Counted from the stretch's first letter, positions 37,911-46,766 are shown. The stretch is 64,000 nucleotides of DNA from Planctomycetota bacterium (GCA_026692905.1 JAPLNL010000041.1:1-64000); one strand, 5' to 3'. The notes: generated by a model not told the origin, from the sequence alone. Made by a program: numbers and translations.

Positions 37911-39407
37911 TTGTCGATGTCGAGTAACGCCACCGATCCGATCGATCTCCTCAAGCGACGATTTGGCTACAACAGCTTCCGATCAACCCAACAGAAGATT
38001 ATCGATCGGACGTTAGCTGGCGGCAATAGCTTGGTCATCATGCCGACCGGCGGTGGCAAGTCGTTGTGCTTTCAGCTACCTGCGCTCGTTTACGCTCAAG
38101 AGCATGCAAACAAGTCCGCCGCGGAACGGGCTGCATTTAGACCGCCTCTGACACTTGTTCTGTCCCCTTTGATCGCGTTGATGAAGGACCAAGTGGATGC
38201 ATTGCAAGCCAAGGGAATTGAAGCAACCTTCGTGAACTCGTCGCTCGATCGAGACGAACGCAATCGTCGCTATCGCCAGATCGCAGCAGGTCAATATTCG
38301 TTGCTGTATGTTACTCCCGAACGCTTCCGCAAAGAAGAGTTCGTGGCGGTTCTCCGCGCTCGCGAAATCAAACTGCTTGCCGTCGACGAAGCGCATTGCA
38401 TCAGCGAATGGGGACATGACTTTAGACCAGACTATACGCGAGTGGGCGAATTTCGTCGCGAACTAGGCCTCCCTACCACCATTGCTCTCACCGCCACAGC
38501 CACGCCTGATGTTCAAACGGACATCCTTCGGCAACTTGGCATCGTAGCCTTCGGCGAATCGACGGAACTGTGCCAGCTGTTTCATGAAGGAATCCAACGC
38601 CCGAACTTGTCCCTGCAGGTTCGAGAGGTTTGGGGGCTCGATGAAAAGGTTTGCATCGTAGAAGAAACCTTGAAACGCTGGGGTAATTCTAGCGGTATCG
38701 TTTACTTTACCTTGATTCGAACACTTGAAGAAATGAGCGAACGACTCTTCAAGCAAGGGATCGAGCACGACTGCTATCACGGCGATCTGGCGAGAAACGA
38801 TCGGCGCCGTGTTCAAGATGGTTTTATGCGTGGTCGCAACCCGCTCGTTTTAGCGACCAATGCGTTTGGCATGGGCATTGACAAAGAGGACATTCGATTC
38901 GTTCTGCACGCAGAAGTTCCAGGATCGATGGAGTCGTACTACCAAGAAATCGGCAGGTCTGGTCGCGATGGTTTGCCGTCCGAGTGCATTCTCATGTATG
39001 ACCAGCGTGACTTGAATACACAGGTCGAATTCATGCGATGGAGCAACCCCGACGCCGACTTTTATGAACGCACTTACGATTTGCTATTGCATGATGCCGA
39101 TGCGGTTCGGTCGTTTGGTTTGGAGTGGCTGCGTGAGCGCCTGTGCGATCGACAAAAACGAGATCGCAGGCTTGAAACAGTGCTTGCGATGCTTCAGCGA
39201 TATGGTGTCATCGAAGATGAGATGGATTTAACGAATGTCCGCGTTGACGGCCCCTTGCCGGATTCTCTCTCGGACAACCAGCAGCGAGCGGCCAAGCTTT
39301 TGCGAGACCAGAAGAAACTGTATGCATTGGTCGAGTACTCCAAAGCAGAAGATCCGCGAGAGTTCATTCATTCTTACTTTTCTGCCGCGACGGAGTGTTT
39401 GCCATGA
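37911..39407 (+). CDS. RecQ-type DNA helicase, short form
   Basis: 498 residues (the frame begins TTG at 37911; the ATG at 37917 is two codons in and equally good). The helicase core is complete: QQKIIDRTLAGG (Q-motif region), MPTGGGKS Walker A near 45, VDEAHCISEWGHDFRPDY, TATATPDV, IVYFTLIRTLEE and ATNAFGMGIDKEDIRFVLH. RecQ helicases unwind DNA 3' to 5' in recombination repair. After about 400 residues the usual RQC zinc site (paired Cys) and the HRDC domain are not seen; instead a winged-helix-like part ends the protein. It overlaps the next gene by 4 nt (ATGA). Sits in pfpI-recQ-acyltransferase. Confidence 0.9.
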   Translation: MSMSSNATDPIDLLKRRFGYNSFRSTQQKIIDRTLAGGNSLVIMPTGGGKSLCFQLPALVYAQEHANKSAAERAAFRPPLTLVLSPLIALMKDQVDALQAKGIEATFVNSSLDRDERNRRYRQIAAGQYSLLYVTPERFRKEEFVAVLRAREIKLLAVDEAHCISEWGHDFRPDYTRVGEFRRELGLPTTIALTATATPDVQTDILRQLGIVAFGESTELCQLFHEGIQRPNLSLQVREVWGLDEKVCIVEETLKRWGNSSGIVYFTLIRTLEEMSERLFKQGIEHDCYHGDLARNDRRRVQDGFMRGRNPLVLATNAFGMGIDKEDIRFVLHAEVPGSMESYYQEIGRSGRDGLPSECILMYDQRDLNTQVEFMRWSNPDADFYERTYDLLLHDADAVRSFGLEWLRERLCDRQKRDRRLETVLAMLQRYGVIEDEMDLTNVRVDGPLPDSLSDNQQRAAKLLRDQKKLYALVEYSKAEDPREFIHSYFSAATECLP

Positions 39408-40192
39408 GTCAACGTGAACAAGGCAAGCTGCCAACTTCGACGAAATGGCTGGTCGATGGCTTCTGTTGGTACACCCAACGGATGGTTGCCAAGCAGTTCA
39501 TTTCCTTTGGTGTGCAGAAGGAATTGTTGGACGCACACCCCATCGATGGTTCGACTCCCATCATCGCTTATGCGAACCACGCAAGCTGGTGGGATCCGAT
39601 CGCCGCTATGTTGATGCAACGGGCCTATTTTTCGAATCGAACTTTTTACGCGCCGATCGATGCGGACGCATTAGAGAACTACCGGGTCATGGCCAAGCTA
39701 GGATTCTACGGAGTTCGCATGCAGAGCTTTGATGGCGCGTCCGAGTTTTTGAGTGTGACGAAAACAATTTTAGAGGCCAAGCAGGTCACGATTTGGATCA
39801 CACCCGAAGGTCAGTTCGCGGATGTTCGAGACCATTCCTTGTCCTTGATGCCAGGCCTAGCGCATCTGGCTTGGAAATCCCCTGAAGTAAAATTTGTGCC
39901 CGTTGCGTTCGAGTACGCTTTTTGGAACGAGAGTCGTCCGCAGATTTTTGCTCGCATGGGAGCGCCGGTAAGTTCCTCAACGCCACTATCGAAATCGAGT
40001 TGGAATCAATTGCTCACGGAGCGATTGCGGCAGACGCAATGCGAGTTAGCTGAAAATGTGAAGGCCAGGGAGTCGGCAGCCTTTGAGTATCTGATTGCTA
40101 GTCGACCTGTTCGGCAAAGTTGGTATGACTATGGCCGAAGCTGGTCTGCATGGATGCGTGGCAAGCCGTTTGATCCTCGCCATTCGGCCTAG
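39404..40192 (+). CDS. Lysophospholipid acyltransferase family protein
   Basis: 262 residues from the ATG at 39404, which overlaps the recQ stop. The acyltransferase block is YANHASWWDP, with the catalytic H-x4-D made by His59 and Asp64. A later TPEGQFADVRDHS and PGLAHLAWKSPEVKFVPVAFEYAFW correspond to the glycerol-phosphate and lipid-facing blocks of the PlsC family. There is no long transmembrane segment, so it may be a peripheral membrane enzyme. Its role would be in making phospholipids or a related acylated lipid. The start at 39395 (TTG) is possible but less likely because the ATG makes a standard coupled overlap. Confidence 0.85.
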   Translation: MSQREQGKLPTSTKWLVDGFCWYTQRMVAKQFISFGVQKELLDAHPIDGSTPIIAYANHASWWDPIAAMLMQRAYFSNRTFYAPIDADALENYRVMAKLGFYGVRMQSFDGASEFLSVTKTILEAKQVTIWITPEGQFADVRDHSLSLMPGLAHLAWKSPEVKFVPVAFEYAFWNESRPQIFARMGAPVSSSTPLSKSSWNQLLTERLRQTQCELAENVKARESAAFEYLIASRPVRQSWYDYGRSWSAWMRGKPFDPRHSA

Positions 40193-40249
40193 TGGGATAG
40201 GCTTCCAGCCTGTCGTTTGTTTCGCGACAGGCTGGAAGCCTATCCCACT
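40191..40249. repeat. Perfect inverted repeat, family G, at the acyltransferase stop
   Basis: 25-nt arms (40191-40215 and 40225-40249) pair perfectly around 9 nt. The stop codon of the acyltransferase lies within the left arm. A third partial arm follows. It may act as a terminator for the pfpI-recQ operon, although no T run follows. Confidence 0.95.
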
Positions 40250-40347
40250 GGCGAAGCCTATCCCACGAGGGTTGTGTTACAATGGAGTTGGATGCCACCA
40301 CTTGCGCGATGCAAATTTTTACGCTTGAACCTCTCGGAACCACCTCA

Positions 40348-41616
40348 ATGCGAACCTGCCATTTCCTCCTGTCTGTATCTCTATTGCTGATTGCGAATGC
40401 AAACGCACCAGCCGCCGATCCGCCCGCAATCTCTTGGACAAAACAAGTCCTCGATACGAAGTTTCGATCCGAAGGGGTCGCCGTGGCAGACGTCAATAAG
40501 GATGGAAAAAAAGATGTCTTGAATGGCGAATACTGGTACGAAGCTCCAGATTGGAAGCCTCATGAATTGCAGCCACCGATGGATCACAAAGATGGCCTTC
40601 AGAATTACAGCCGATCGTTTGCATGCTGGTCCGACGATTTCAACAAGGATGGCTATCCCGATCTGATCGTTATCGATTTTCCAGGCGTTCCTTGCTATTG
40701 GATGGAGAATCCCAAAGGCGGCGATGGGCACTGGACTAAGCATACCATTTGGCATAGTGCTTGCAACGAAACTCCAATTTATGCAGACTTGCTCGGGACA
40801 GGAAAACGCGTTTTGATTATGGGCTTTCAACCCAAAGGAGCCAAATCGGATGGCAACGAAGGGCAAATGGCCTACTTCACCCCTAACGAAAATGCTCCCA
40901 ATGAACTTTGGGACATGCATCCAATCAGCGAGCCAACCGAGCCAGGCAAAAACGGAATCCCTGGCACGATGCGGTTTAGCCACGGACTTGGTGTTGGCGA
41001 TCTCAACAACGACAACAAGCAAGATGTGATCTGCACAGGCGGTTGGTGGGAACAACCAGCACAAGCCGATGGTAAGACCGCGTGGGCTTTTCACCCAGCC
41101 AATCTTGGAGACGCATGCGCCGACATGTTTGCATTCGACGTCGACAACGACGGCAAGACCGATGTGATTAGCACTTCGGCTCATAAGTTCGGAGTGTGGT
41201 GGTACAAACAAAGGCCAATCAACAAAGAAGCAAATGAGCTGCACCCAGTCTTTGAAAAGATTGAACTGTTTGGCCGCTTGGCGTCCGAGATGCATGCCGC
41301 TCACTTCGTCGATATCGATGGCGACGGCAACAAAGATTTGGTCACTGGCAAGCGATGGTGGTCGCACGGTCGCTCCGAGCCAGGATCAAGTTGGGATGCT
41401 GCAGTGGTTTGGCTTCGGGCCGAGAAAGAGTCGGATGGCTTTGTAAATTTTGCGCCGAAACGGATCGACTCGGACTCCGGTATCGGAACCCAATTTGAGG
41501 TTACAGACGTGAACGGCGATGGCTTGCTGGATATCGTTTCGTCCAACAAAAAAGGGGTGCGCGTGCTTTTTCAAAATCCCGCTACCGGACCTTTGTTTTT
41601 ACGGGCTCTTGACTAG
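40348..41616 (+). CDS. Secreted FG-GAP/VCBS repeat protein
   Basis: 422 residues from the ATG at 40348, which begins a signal peptide (MRTCHFLLSVSLLLIANANA). The mature protein is a beta-propeller with Asp-rich calcium loops: VNKDGKKDV, FNKDGYPDL, LNNDNKQDV, VDNDGKTDV, IDGDGNKDL and VNGDGLLDI. Such six- to seven-bladed propellers bind calcium and often sit on the surface or in polysaccharide-binding systems of planctomycetes. The function is not further defined. It follows the family G hairpin of the previous gene and is separate from the aldo/keto reductase 226 nt downstream. The upstream 22 codons of the open frame are unlikely to be used. Confidence 0.85.
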   Translation: MRTCHFLLSVSLLLIANANAPAADPPAISWTKQVLDTKFRSEGVAVADVNKDGKKDVLNGEYWYEAPDWKPHELQPPMDHKDGLQNYSRSFACWSDDFNKDGYPDLIVIDFPGVPCYWMENPKGGDGHWTKHTIWHSACNETPIYADLLGTGKRVLIMGFQPKGAKSDGNEGQMAYFTPNENAPNELWDMHPISEPTEPGKNGIPGTMRFSHGLGVGDLNNDNKQDVICTGGWWEQPAQADGKTAWAFHPANLGDACADMFAFDVDNDGKTDVISTSAHKFGVWWYKQRPINKEANELHPVFEKIELFGRLASEMHAAHFVDIDGDGNKDLVTGKRWWSHGRSEPGSSWDAAVVWLRAEKESDGFVNFAPKRIDSDSGIGTQFEVTDVNGDGLLDIVSSNKKGVRVLFQNPATGPLFLRALD

Positions 41617-41654
41617 CTTGTCTCGCTTGGGCCAAAAACCAAGCAATGGTTACT

Positions 41655-41781
41655 CGGGAGGGTGAGGCCACCGCTGTAAACATGTTTCCAACGAGTTAAC
41701 CTAAGTCATTGATTGCTCGGGAGGGTGAGGCTCCTGCCGAACCTTTGCGTCACAAGCTCGGCAGGAGCCTCGCTCTCCCGA
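41655..41781. repeat. Composite family E repeat, forward copy
   Basis: Two motifs in tandem: GGGAGGGTGAGGCCACCGCT with TGTAAACATGTTTCCAAC, then GGGAGGGTGAGGCTCCTGCC with the inverse GGCAGGAGCCTCGCTCTCCC. It matches the reverse complement of 35591-35711 along its length. It lies between the FG-GAP gene and the aldo/keto reductase. Confidence 0.9.
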
Positions 41782-41841
41782 CGAAAACTTACAACACCCA
41801 TTTTTCAAATTCACTCATCTAGGTACCAACAAGCTCCAAGT

Positions 41842-42843
41842 ATGTCGATTTCTACACAAGCGTCCGAACTCACGATTCCCGTCGTCAACTCGAAACCCAT
41901 GCCTTCAGTTGGGCTGGGCTATTGGAAAGTGGAGAAGCCCGCTGCGGCAGCCTTAACAGTTGAGGCAGTCAAGGCAGGCTATCGATTGCTCGATTGTGCG
42001 TCGGATTATGGCAACGAAGCCAACGTGGGAGAGGGGATTGCCGCGGTTGCCAAGCAAGATCTATGCAGTCGCGAAGAGCTTTGGGTAACAAGCAAACTTT
42101 GGAACTCCTATCATCGTCCAGAGCATGTAAAGCCTGCGGTTCAGCGATCGCTTCGGGATTTGCAGCTCGACTATTTGGATTTGTATTTAATCCACTTCCC
42201 CATCGCTACGCAGTACATTCCGTTTGAGACACGCTATCCGGCTGGCTGGTTTGCTGACCCGAATGCTGCCCAGCCGAAGATGGTGCCTGATTCGGTTCCA
42301 ATCCGTGAAACCTGGCAAGCCATGGAGGAGCTTGTGGGGGCAGGACTGGTCAAGTCGATCGGCATCAGCAACTTCTGCGTGTCGCTTGCTCGGGACTTAC
42401 TCACTCAATGTCGGATTCGGCCGAGCGTCCTGCAAATCGAGTCGCATCCCTATTTGGTACAGCCCAAGCTGCTTCGTTTCTGCAGAGAGAACTCGATTGC
42501 GGTTACTGCGTTCTCGCCGCTGGGGGCTCCGTCGTATATTCCAATTGGGATGGCAACCGAATCGGACTCTGTTTTGGCGAATCCAGTGGTGACTGCCATT
42601 GCTGGGGCGCATAGCCGAACACCAGCACAGGTTGTGCTTCGATGGGGCGTGCAGCGAGGTACCGCGGTGATACCGAAAACGGGACGGGTTGAACGGCTTG
42701 GCGAGAATTTGGACATCGCTGGCTTCTCTCTTTCTCAAGAGGAGATGGCGAGTATTAGTGCACTGGACAAGAACCAGCGATTCAACGACCCAGGTGTGTT
42801 TTGCGAATCCGCCTTCGGCTGTTTTTATCCCATTTACGAGTAG
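41842..42843 (+). CDS. Aldo/keto reductase (xylose/aldose reductase type)
   Basis: 333 residues from the ATG at 41842; the open frame runs 43 codons further upstream into the repeat, which is non-coding. The barrel carries LLDCASDYGNEANVG with the catalytic Asp and Tyr, TSKLWNSYH with the Lys, and LDLYLIHFPI with the His. NADPH-binding residues lie in the C-terminal GTAVIPKTGRVERLGENL. The overall pattern, with a long extension ending PGVFCESAFGCFYPIYE, fits aldose/xylose reductase-like members. It would reduce a sugar or aldehyde with NAD(P)H in the cytoplasm. It differs from the reductase domain of the fusion at 97-2037. Confidence 0.9.
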   Translation: MSISTQASELTIPVVNSKPMPSVGLGYWKVEKPAAAALTVEAVKAGYRLLDCASDYGNEANVGEGIAAVAKQDLCSREELWVTSKLWNSYHRPEHVKPAVQRSLRDLQLDYLDLYLIHFPIATQYIPFETRYPAGWFADPNAAQPKMVPDSVPIRETWQAMEELVGAGLVKSIGISNFCVSLARDLLTQCRIRPSVLQIESHPYLVQPKLLRFCRENSIAVTAFSPLGAPSYIPIGMATESDSVLANPVVTAIAGAHSRTPAQVVLRWGVQRGTAVIPKTGRVERLGENLDIAGFSLSQEEMASISALDKNQRFNDPGVFCESAFGCFYPIYE

Positions 42844-42855
42844 GCGATTTTTGAA

Positions 42856-44217
42856 ATGAGTAAACAGAGAAAAAGACACGCTTCGAGTGCCGCATCGCGA
42901 CTTTTGAGCGTTTGTTATCGATTCATTTTGCCGCAGTCAAGAAACCAATTCGTTCAACTGAGTATGTTCGCTTTCTGTGCACTCGCACCCATCGGAATCG
43001 TACGATCCGACGAGACTGTCAAACTGAATGATGGTTTCCAAATTGCAGAAACCGACTGGCCTTGGTGGCGTGGCCCGAGTCGAAATGGAATTGCTTCGGC
43101 CAATCAAACTCCTCCGACCCAATGGAGTATCGAGAGCAATATTGCTTGGCAAGCACCGATCCCTGGACGAGGTCATGGTTCACCGACGTTGTTCGGCGAT
43201 CGCATTTTCTTGCAGACAGCCGACGAATCGACTGGATCGCAATTGGTTCTGTGCCTTGATCGCTCAACTGGCAAACAGCTTTGGGATACGGTGGTACATG
43301 CTAGTGGCGGGATGCGAAAGAACAGCAAGTCGACAGCAGCATCGAGTGCTCCCGCGTGTGATGGTCAACGGGTCTTTGTCAATTTCCCGAATAGTGGTGC
43401 ATTGCTTACCACAGCACTTGATCTCGACGGGAAGCAGCTTTGGCAGACCAAGATTTGCGACTACATCGAACACCAAGGGTACGGATCGTCACCGGCTTTG
43501 TATCAATCGTTGGTGCTCGTTTCTGCCGACAACAAAGCAGGCGGCGCCATCGCTGGTTTGGACCGGAAGACAGGTCAAGTCATATGGAGCCGCGAGCGTC
43601 CGAAGCTTCCGAACTACCCATCCCCGATCTTGGTCAATGTCGCTGGCAAGGATCAACTCATCATGACCGGCTGCGACTTGGTTTCGAGCTTCGAACCATT
43701 GACTGGCAAAACGAATTGGGAGGTTCCTGGAGCGACGACAGAATGCGTCACTTCGACCGTCACGGATGGCAAACGAGTCTTCACCAGTGGTGGCTATCCT
43801 AAGAACCACATGTCGGCCATCTTGGCGGACGGATCAGGCAAGCTTGAGTGGGAGAACGAAAGCCGTGTCTACGTTCCATCCTTGTTGGTTCGTGAAGGTT
43901 ACTTGTATGGTGTTTTGGACGCAGGTATCGCTGTTTGTTGGTCGGTAGAAACAGGCAAAGAACAGTGGAAAGCCCGCCTGGGGGGGACGTTTTCGTCATC
44001 GCCAGTGCTCGTGGGGGATACGATCTTGGCAACCAACGAATCTGGCGAAACGTTTCTCTATCGAGCGGATCCAAAATCGTATGTCGACTTGGGCAAGAAC
44101 AAACTTGGCGATGAAGTCCTGTCGACAATGGTTGTGTGCGGCAGCAAAATCTATTATCGGGCAGCATTGACGAGCGGTGCGGGCCGCAAGGAATTTCTGT
44201 ATTGCTTGAGCAAGTAA
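42856..44217 (+). CDS. Secreted PQQ-binding-like beta-propeller protein
   Basis: 453 residues, with a long basic N-terminal part (about 1-35), then a signal or anchor segment (LSMFAFCALAPIGIV, cut near RSDE). The mature region repeats the propeller blades (TDWPWWRGPSRNGIASANQT, NIAWQAPIPGRGHGSPTLFG, ARLGGTFSSSPVLVGDTILA). It is the same length as the gene at 35725 and is its paralogue by pattern. It lies 13 nt after the aldo/keto reductase, so the two are probably one operon, although no functional link can be seen. Confidence 0.83.
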   Translation: MSKQRKRHASSAASRLLSVCYRFILPQSRNQFVQLSMFAFCALAPIGIVRSDETVKLNDGFQIAETDWPWWRGPSRNGIASANQTPPTQWSIESNIAWQAPIPGRGHGSPTLFGDRIFLQTADESTGSQLVLCLDRSTGKQLWDTVVHASGGMRKNSKSTAASSAPACDGQRVFVNFPNSGALLTTALDLDGKQLWQTKICDYIEHQGYGSSPALYQSLVLVSADNKAGGAIAGLDRKTGQVIWSRERPKLPNYPSPILVNVAGKDQLIMTGCDLVSSFEPLTGKTNWEVPGATTECVTSTVTDGKRVFTSGGYPKNHMSAILADGSGKLEWENESRVYVPSLLVREGYLYGVLDAGIAVCWSVETGKEQWKARLGGTFSSSPVLVGDTILATNESGETFLYRADPKSYVDLGKNKLGDEVLSTMVVCGSKIYYRAALTSGAGRKEFLYCLSK

Positions 44218-44265
44218 GGTTGGCCTTTCATCTCTTCTAAAAAACAACTTTGAATCGAGTAGGAT

Positions 44266-44541
44266 ATGGCACAAGCGATAGTTGACCCGGAGCAGCTTCG
44301 CAATTTCGCGATGCAATTGAAGCGGTTTTCTGGTCTGCTGGGGGACGCGTCAGGCAAACTGTCGCAACAGATGCAGCAGTTGGCAACATCGTGGCGCGAC
44401 CAAGAGCACGTCAAGTTTTCGGCCGAATTTGAGCAGGAAATGAAACAGCTCAAGCGTTTGATCGAGACCAGCGAACGGCATGTTCCCTATTTGATGCGCA
44501 AAGCAGAGCTCATTGAGGAGTATCAGCGCGGCAATGGGTGA
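44266..44541 (+). CDS. WXG100-like small helical protein
   Basis: 91 residues, the length and shape of the WXG100/ESAT-6 superfamily: two predicted helices with a turn at TSWRDQEH. Trp43 is followed by Arg-Asp rather than the usual X-Gly, so the motif is degenerate. Many such proteins are secreted by type VII systems or act as helical dimers, but no EssC/EccC-type ATPase is in this window. The gene overlaps the next by 8 nt (44534-44541), so the two are probably translated together and may bind one another. It follows the PQQ-like gene by 48 nt. Family call is moderate. Confidence 0.65.
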   Translation: MAQAIVDPEQLRNFAMQLKRFSGLLGDASGKLSQQMQQLATSWRDQEHVKFSAEFEQEMKQLKRLIETSERHVPYLMRKAELIEEYQRGNG

Positions 44542-45010
44542 AGCAAACGTCAAGAGCTTAGAAGCTATCGAGATCTTTGTTGAGTCTATTGGCAAATTAC
44601 GGCACGATACGCGAAAGCAGATCGACGAGATCCGTCAACAGTTGCAACGCGTTACGACTTGGATTGAAAAGGAGTTGCCTGAATACTGGTCCAACGAAAA
44701 GCGAATTGCCGAGACACGCTGGGTAGAAGCCCGCGAAGAACTCTTGCGATGCACCGCCAAGTCGCGGGCTGAGGACGAAACCTCCTGCTCGGTTCAACGC
44801 AAAATGCTTCGGAAGGCCACTGAGCGTCTGGCACTTTGCGAAGATAGAATGCGTGCCATTCCAAGGTGCCTCATGCAATGGAATCAGTTTTTACAGGAAA
44901 TTGCAACGGATGTCAGGCAGGTTGATGATCTTGCCGAATCGACGTTGCTCAACGCTGGGACACGTTTGCAGTCGACGCTCGAAACTCTCAAAAAATACGC
45001 AAACCAGTAG
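44534..45010 (+). CDS. Coiled-coil protein coupled to the WXG100-like gene
   Basis: 158 residues from the ATG at 44534. It is almost wholly helical, with many charged residues and few glycines, and several Cys and Trp. Heptad-like patterns run through QIDEIRQQLQRVTTWIEKEL and DDLAESTLLNAGTRLQSTLE. The gene overlaps the WXG100-like gene by 8 nt. No motif was recognised. The pair may form a helical complex, possibly a secreted or envelope partner set. The open frame begins earlier at 44513, but the later ATG has the coupled position. Confidence 0.6.
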   Translation: MGEANVKSLEAIEIFVESIGKLRHDTRKQIDEIRQQLQRVTTWIEKELPEYWSNEKRIAETRWVEAREELLRCTAKSRAEDETSCSVQRKMLRKATERLALCEDRMRAIPRCLMQWNQFLQEIATDVRQVDDLAESTLLNAGTRLQSTLETLKKYANQ

Positions 45011-45157
45011 TGTCGAACAATTGTCCCAATTGCTCTCGCCCTGCGTCGCTATGCCAAAGCACAACTTTCGGCACATAATCTGCGATCTAGCGTTCTATTG
45101 AGCCTGAACAACTGCTTTTGCTCTCGGTTCCCGCTTTGCGCAAACACCCCGCTTTGA

Positions 45158-45349
45158 TCACTTGGTTAAGATCAACTTACCCTGTTTCGTTCGTCGCAGT
45201 CGATAAATCTGCCCGTCGTTTTCGATCCAAATTTCTTCGCCGCATCGACATAGGTCCTTGAAGGCGACGATCTTTGGAAACTTTGGGAAATCGGGTGCTG
45301 GTGTTCCATCGGACTTCGGCGGTTCCCCATGGGTGAGGAAATCGTTCAT
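45158..45349 (-). CDS. hemP: Hemin uptake protein HemP
   Basis: 63 residues. The C-terminal 15-20 residues, GQIYRLRRTKQGKLILTK, are the signature of the HemP family, small regulators or accessory proteins of haem and siderophore uptake. The N-terminal half has CRCGEEIWIENDG, with two Cys. The family's exact biochemical role is not settled; in some bacteria the protein activates haem-uptake gene expression. No haem receptor is next to it here, so it may act at a distance. It is read on the minus strand, convergent with the coiled-coil gene. No regulator motif was identified. Confidence 0.85.
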   Translation of the reverse strand: MNDFLTHGEPPKSDGTPAPDFPKFPKIVAFKDLCRCGEEIWIENDGQIYRLRRTKQGKLILTK

Positions 45350-45656
45350 TTGGTACTTTCCGGGAGTAGCGAAACCTCATTTTTCGCAATCCGCCATGCG
45401 AAAACCGAAGCCAGTATTGACGAATCAACCGCAAAACGCAATACTGTAATGAGACTGATTCTCAGTAGCAACAGAATCGGTGAGAACGCAGCAAGCGATT
45501 GGGCTCTTTCGCCAGTTGGTGTACCGGCTTTAGCCGGCTAAAGCCGGTACACCAACTAGCGAGAGATAGAACTCCTCAGCCAGCCACGTAACGCCAGCGA
45601 GTGTCGATTGGGACGCTCGGGCAATCCGTTACTTGGTCAATAGGGGAGTTTTTACG
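45350..45656. other. Gap before the DUF1559 gene; holds one palindrome
   Basis: No coding region is evident. A perfect palindrome is at 45514-45557. AGGGGAG near 45642-45648 is the probable ribosome binding site of the DUF1559 gene starting at 45657. Confidence 0.5.
45514..45557. repeat. Perfect 44-bp palindrome
   Basis: The sequence from 45514 (AGTTGGTGTACCGGCTTTAG) to 45557 is fully self-complementary with no loop; the centre is CCGG. It lies 100 nt before a DUF1559 gene. No other copy was noticed in the window. Confidence 0.95.
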
Positions 45657-46706
45657 ATGAATTCAAAACGGTATTTTCCCAACAGCAGTGCTTCGACATT
45701 GGCCGTTACGCGAGGCTTTACGCTAGTGGAGCTCCTGGTAGTCATTGCGATTATTGGAATCCTAGTTGGGCTGCTATTGCCGGCCGTTCAGGCGGCCAGA
45801 GAGGCTGCTAGGCGAATTCAATGTGCCAACAATCTCAAGCAAATCGGCCTTGCCATGCAACTCTACGGCGATGCCCACCGAGGCTTACCTCCAAATGGAA
45901 ACTACGCTTGGAGCGGCTCTGCAGTTGTGACGAAGAACGCTTGGTCCGGCTTAGCCAGAATCCTCCCGTACATCGAACAGGAATCGCTGTTCCGTGGTAT
46001 CGACTTCAACATTGGCTACAACCTCCAGCCCGGGATATCATCAAGGCGCGTTGGTACATTCATCTGCCCGAGCGAAGTGAATGATCGCGGCTATGGTACC
46101 GATCCCACATTTGGAAATAAGTACTGGCCGGTCAATTATGCTTTGAATCAAGGTACGTGGGCTGTCATGACGGCCAAGTCGGCGGGGATGCGATTGGGAG
46201 ACGGTCCTTTTAGCCCAAACCGGTCTAGCAAACTAGCTGAGTCCGTCGATGGCTTGAGCAACACTATGGCGTTAGCCGAAGTAAAGGCATACACCAATCG
46301 CATTGGCGGCGCGAGCAATGCAGCAACTTTCGCTCTGGCTCCTGAGCCACCCAACTCGCTCTTTGAAATCGGTCTCGGTGTTTTCAACCCAACGTCATTT
46401 ACCCATGTGGAATGGGTTGATGGAAAAGTTCATGAGACAGGAGTTACGACGGTATTCAGCCCTAATACCAAAGTCATGTACAGTAGCAGCGATGGCAAGA
46501 AGTTTGATGTCGACATTGTTTTGGCCACGGAAACAAACCCCGGAGACACTTATGCGGCTGTGACCTCGCGGAGCTATCATGGGGGAGTCGTGAACATCGT
46601 AATGTTAGATGGCTCAGTTCACGCGATCAGCAACAGCGTTCGAAGAGAAGTCTGGAGAGCCTTGGGTACACGAGCAAGCGGCGAAAGCGCCAGTGTGCTT
46701 GAGTAA
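45657..46706 (+). CDS. DUF1559 protein with pilin-type leader
   Basis: 349 residues from the ATG at 45657. The leader is a class III (type IV pilin) signal: basic N-terminus, then RGFTLVELLVVIAIIGILVG, with cleavage after Gly and the essential Glu at +5. [21 protein letters not shown] then marks DUF1559. C-terminal SRSYHGGVVNIVMLDGSVHA is the usual second box. The family is greatly expanded in planctomycetes and is thought to make pseudopilin-like surface or periplasmic proteins, perhaps in a type II-like export system. Function is unknown. A family F repeat follows. The AGGGGAG upstream is a good ribosome site. Confidence 0.92.
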   Translation: MNSKRYFPNSSASTLAVTRGFTLVELLVVIAIIGILVGLLLPAVQAAREAARRIQCANNLKQIGLAMQLYGDAHRGLPPNGNYAWSGSAVVTKNAWSGLARILPYIEQESLFRGIDFNIGYNLQPGISSRRVGTFICPSEVNDRGYGTDPTFGNKYWPVNYALNQGTWAVMTAKSAGMRLGDGPFSPNRSSKLAESVDGLSNTMALAEVKAYTNRIGGASNAATFALAPEPPNSLFEIGLGVFNPTSFTHVEWVDGKVHETGVTTVFSPNTKVMYSSSDGKKFDVDIVLATETNPGDTYAAVTSRSYHGGVVNIVMLDGSVHAISNSVRREVWRALGTRASGESASVLE

Positions 46707-46766
46707 AATTTTTGCTCCATCGTTCTTGTTTTGGGTAAGCCACAATGCCCCTCAACGTGTGAAGCA

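Noticed and set aside
40191-40249. Hairpin as a true transcription terminator
   Set aside because: No T run follows, and it belongs to a repeat family found elsewhere between genes, so it is listed as a repeat only.
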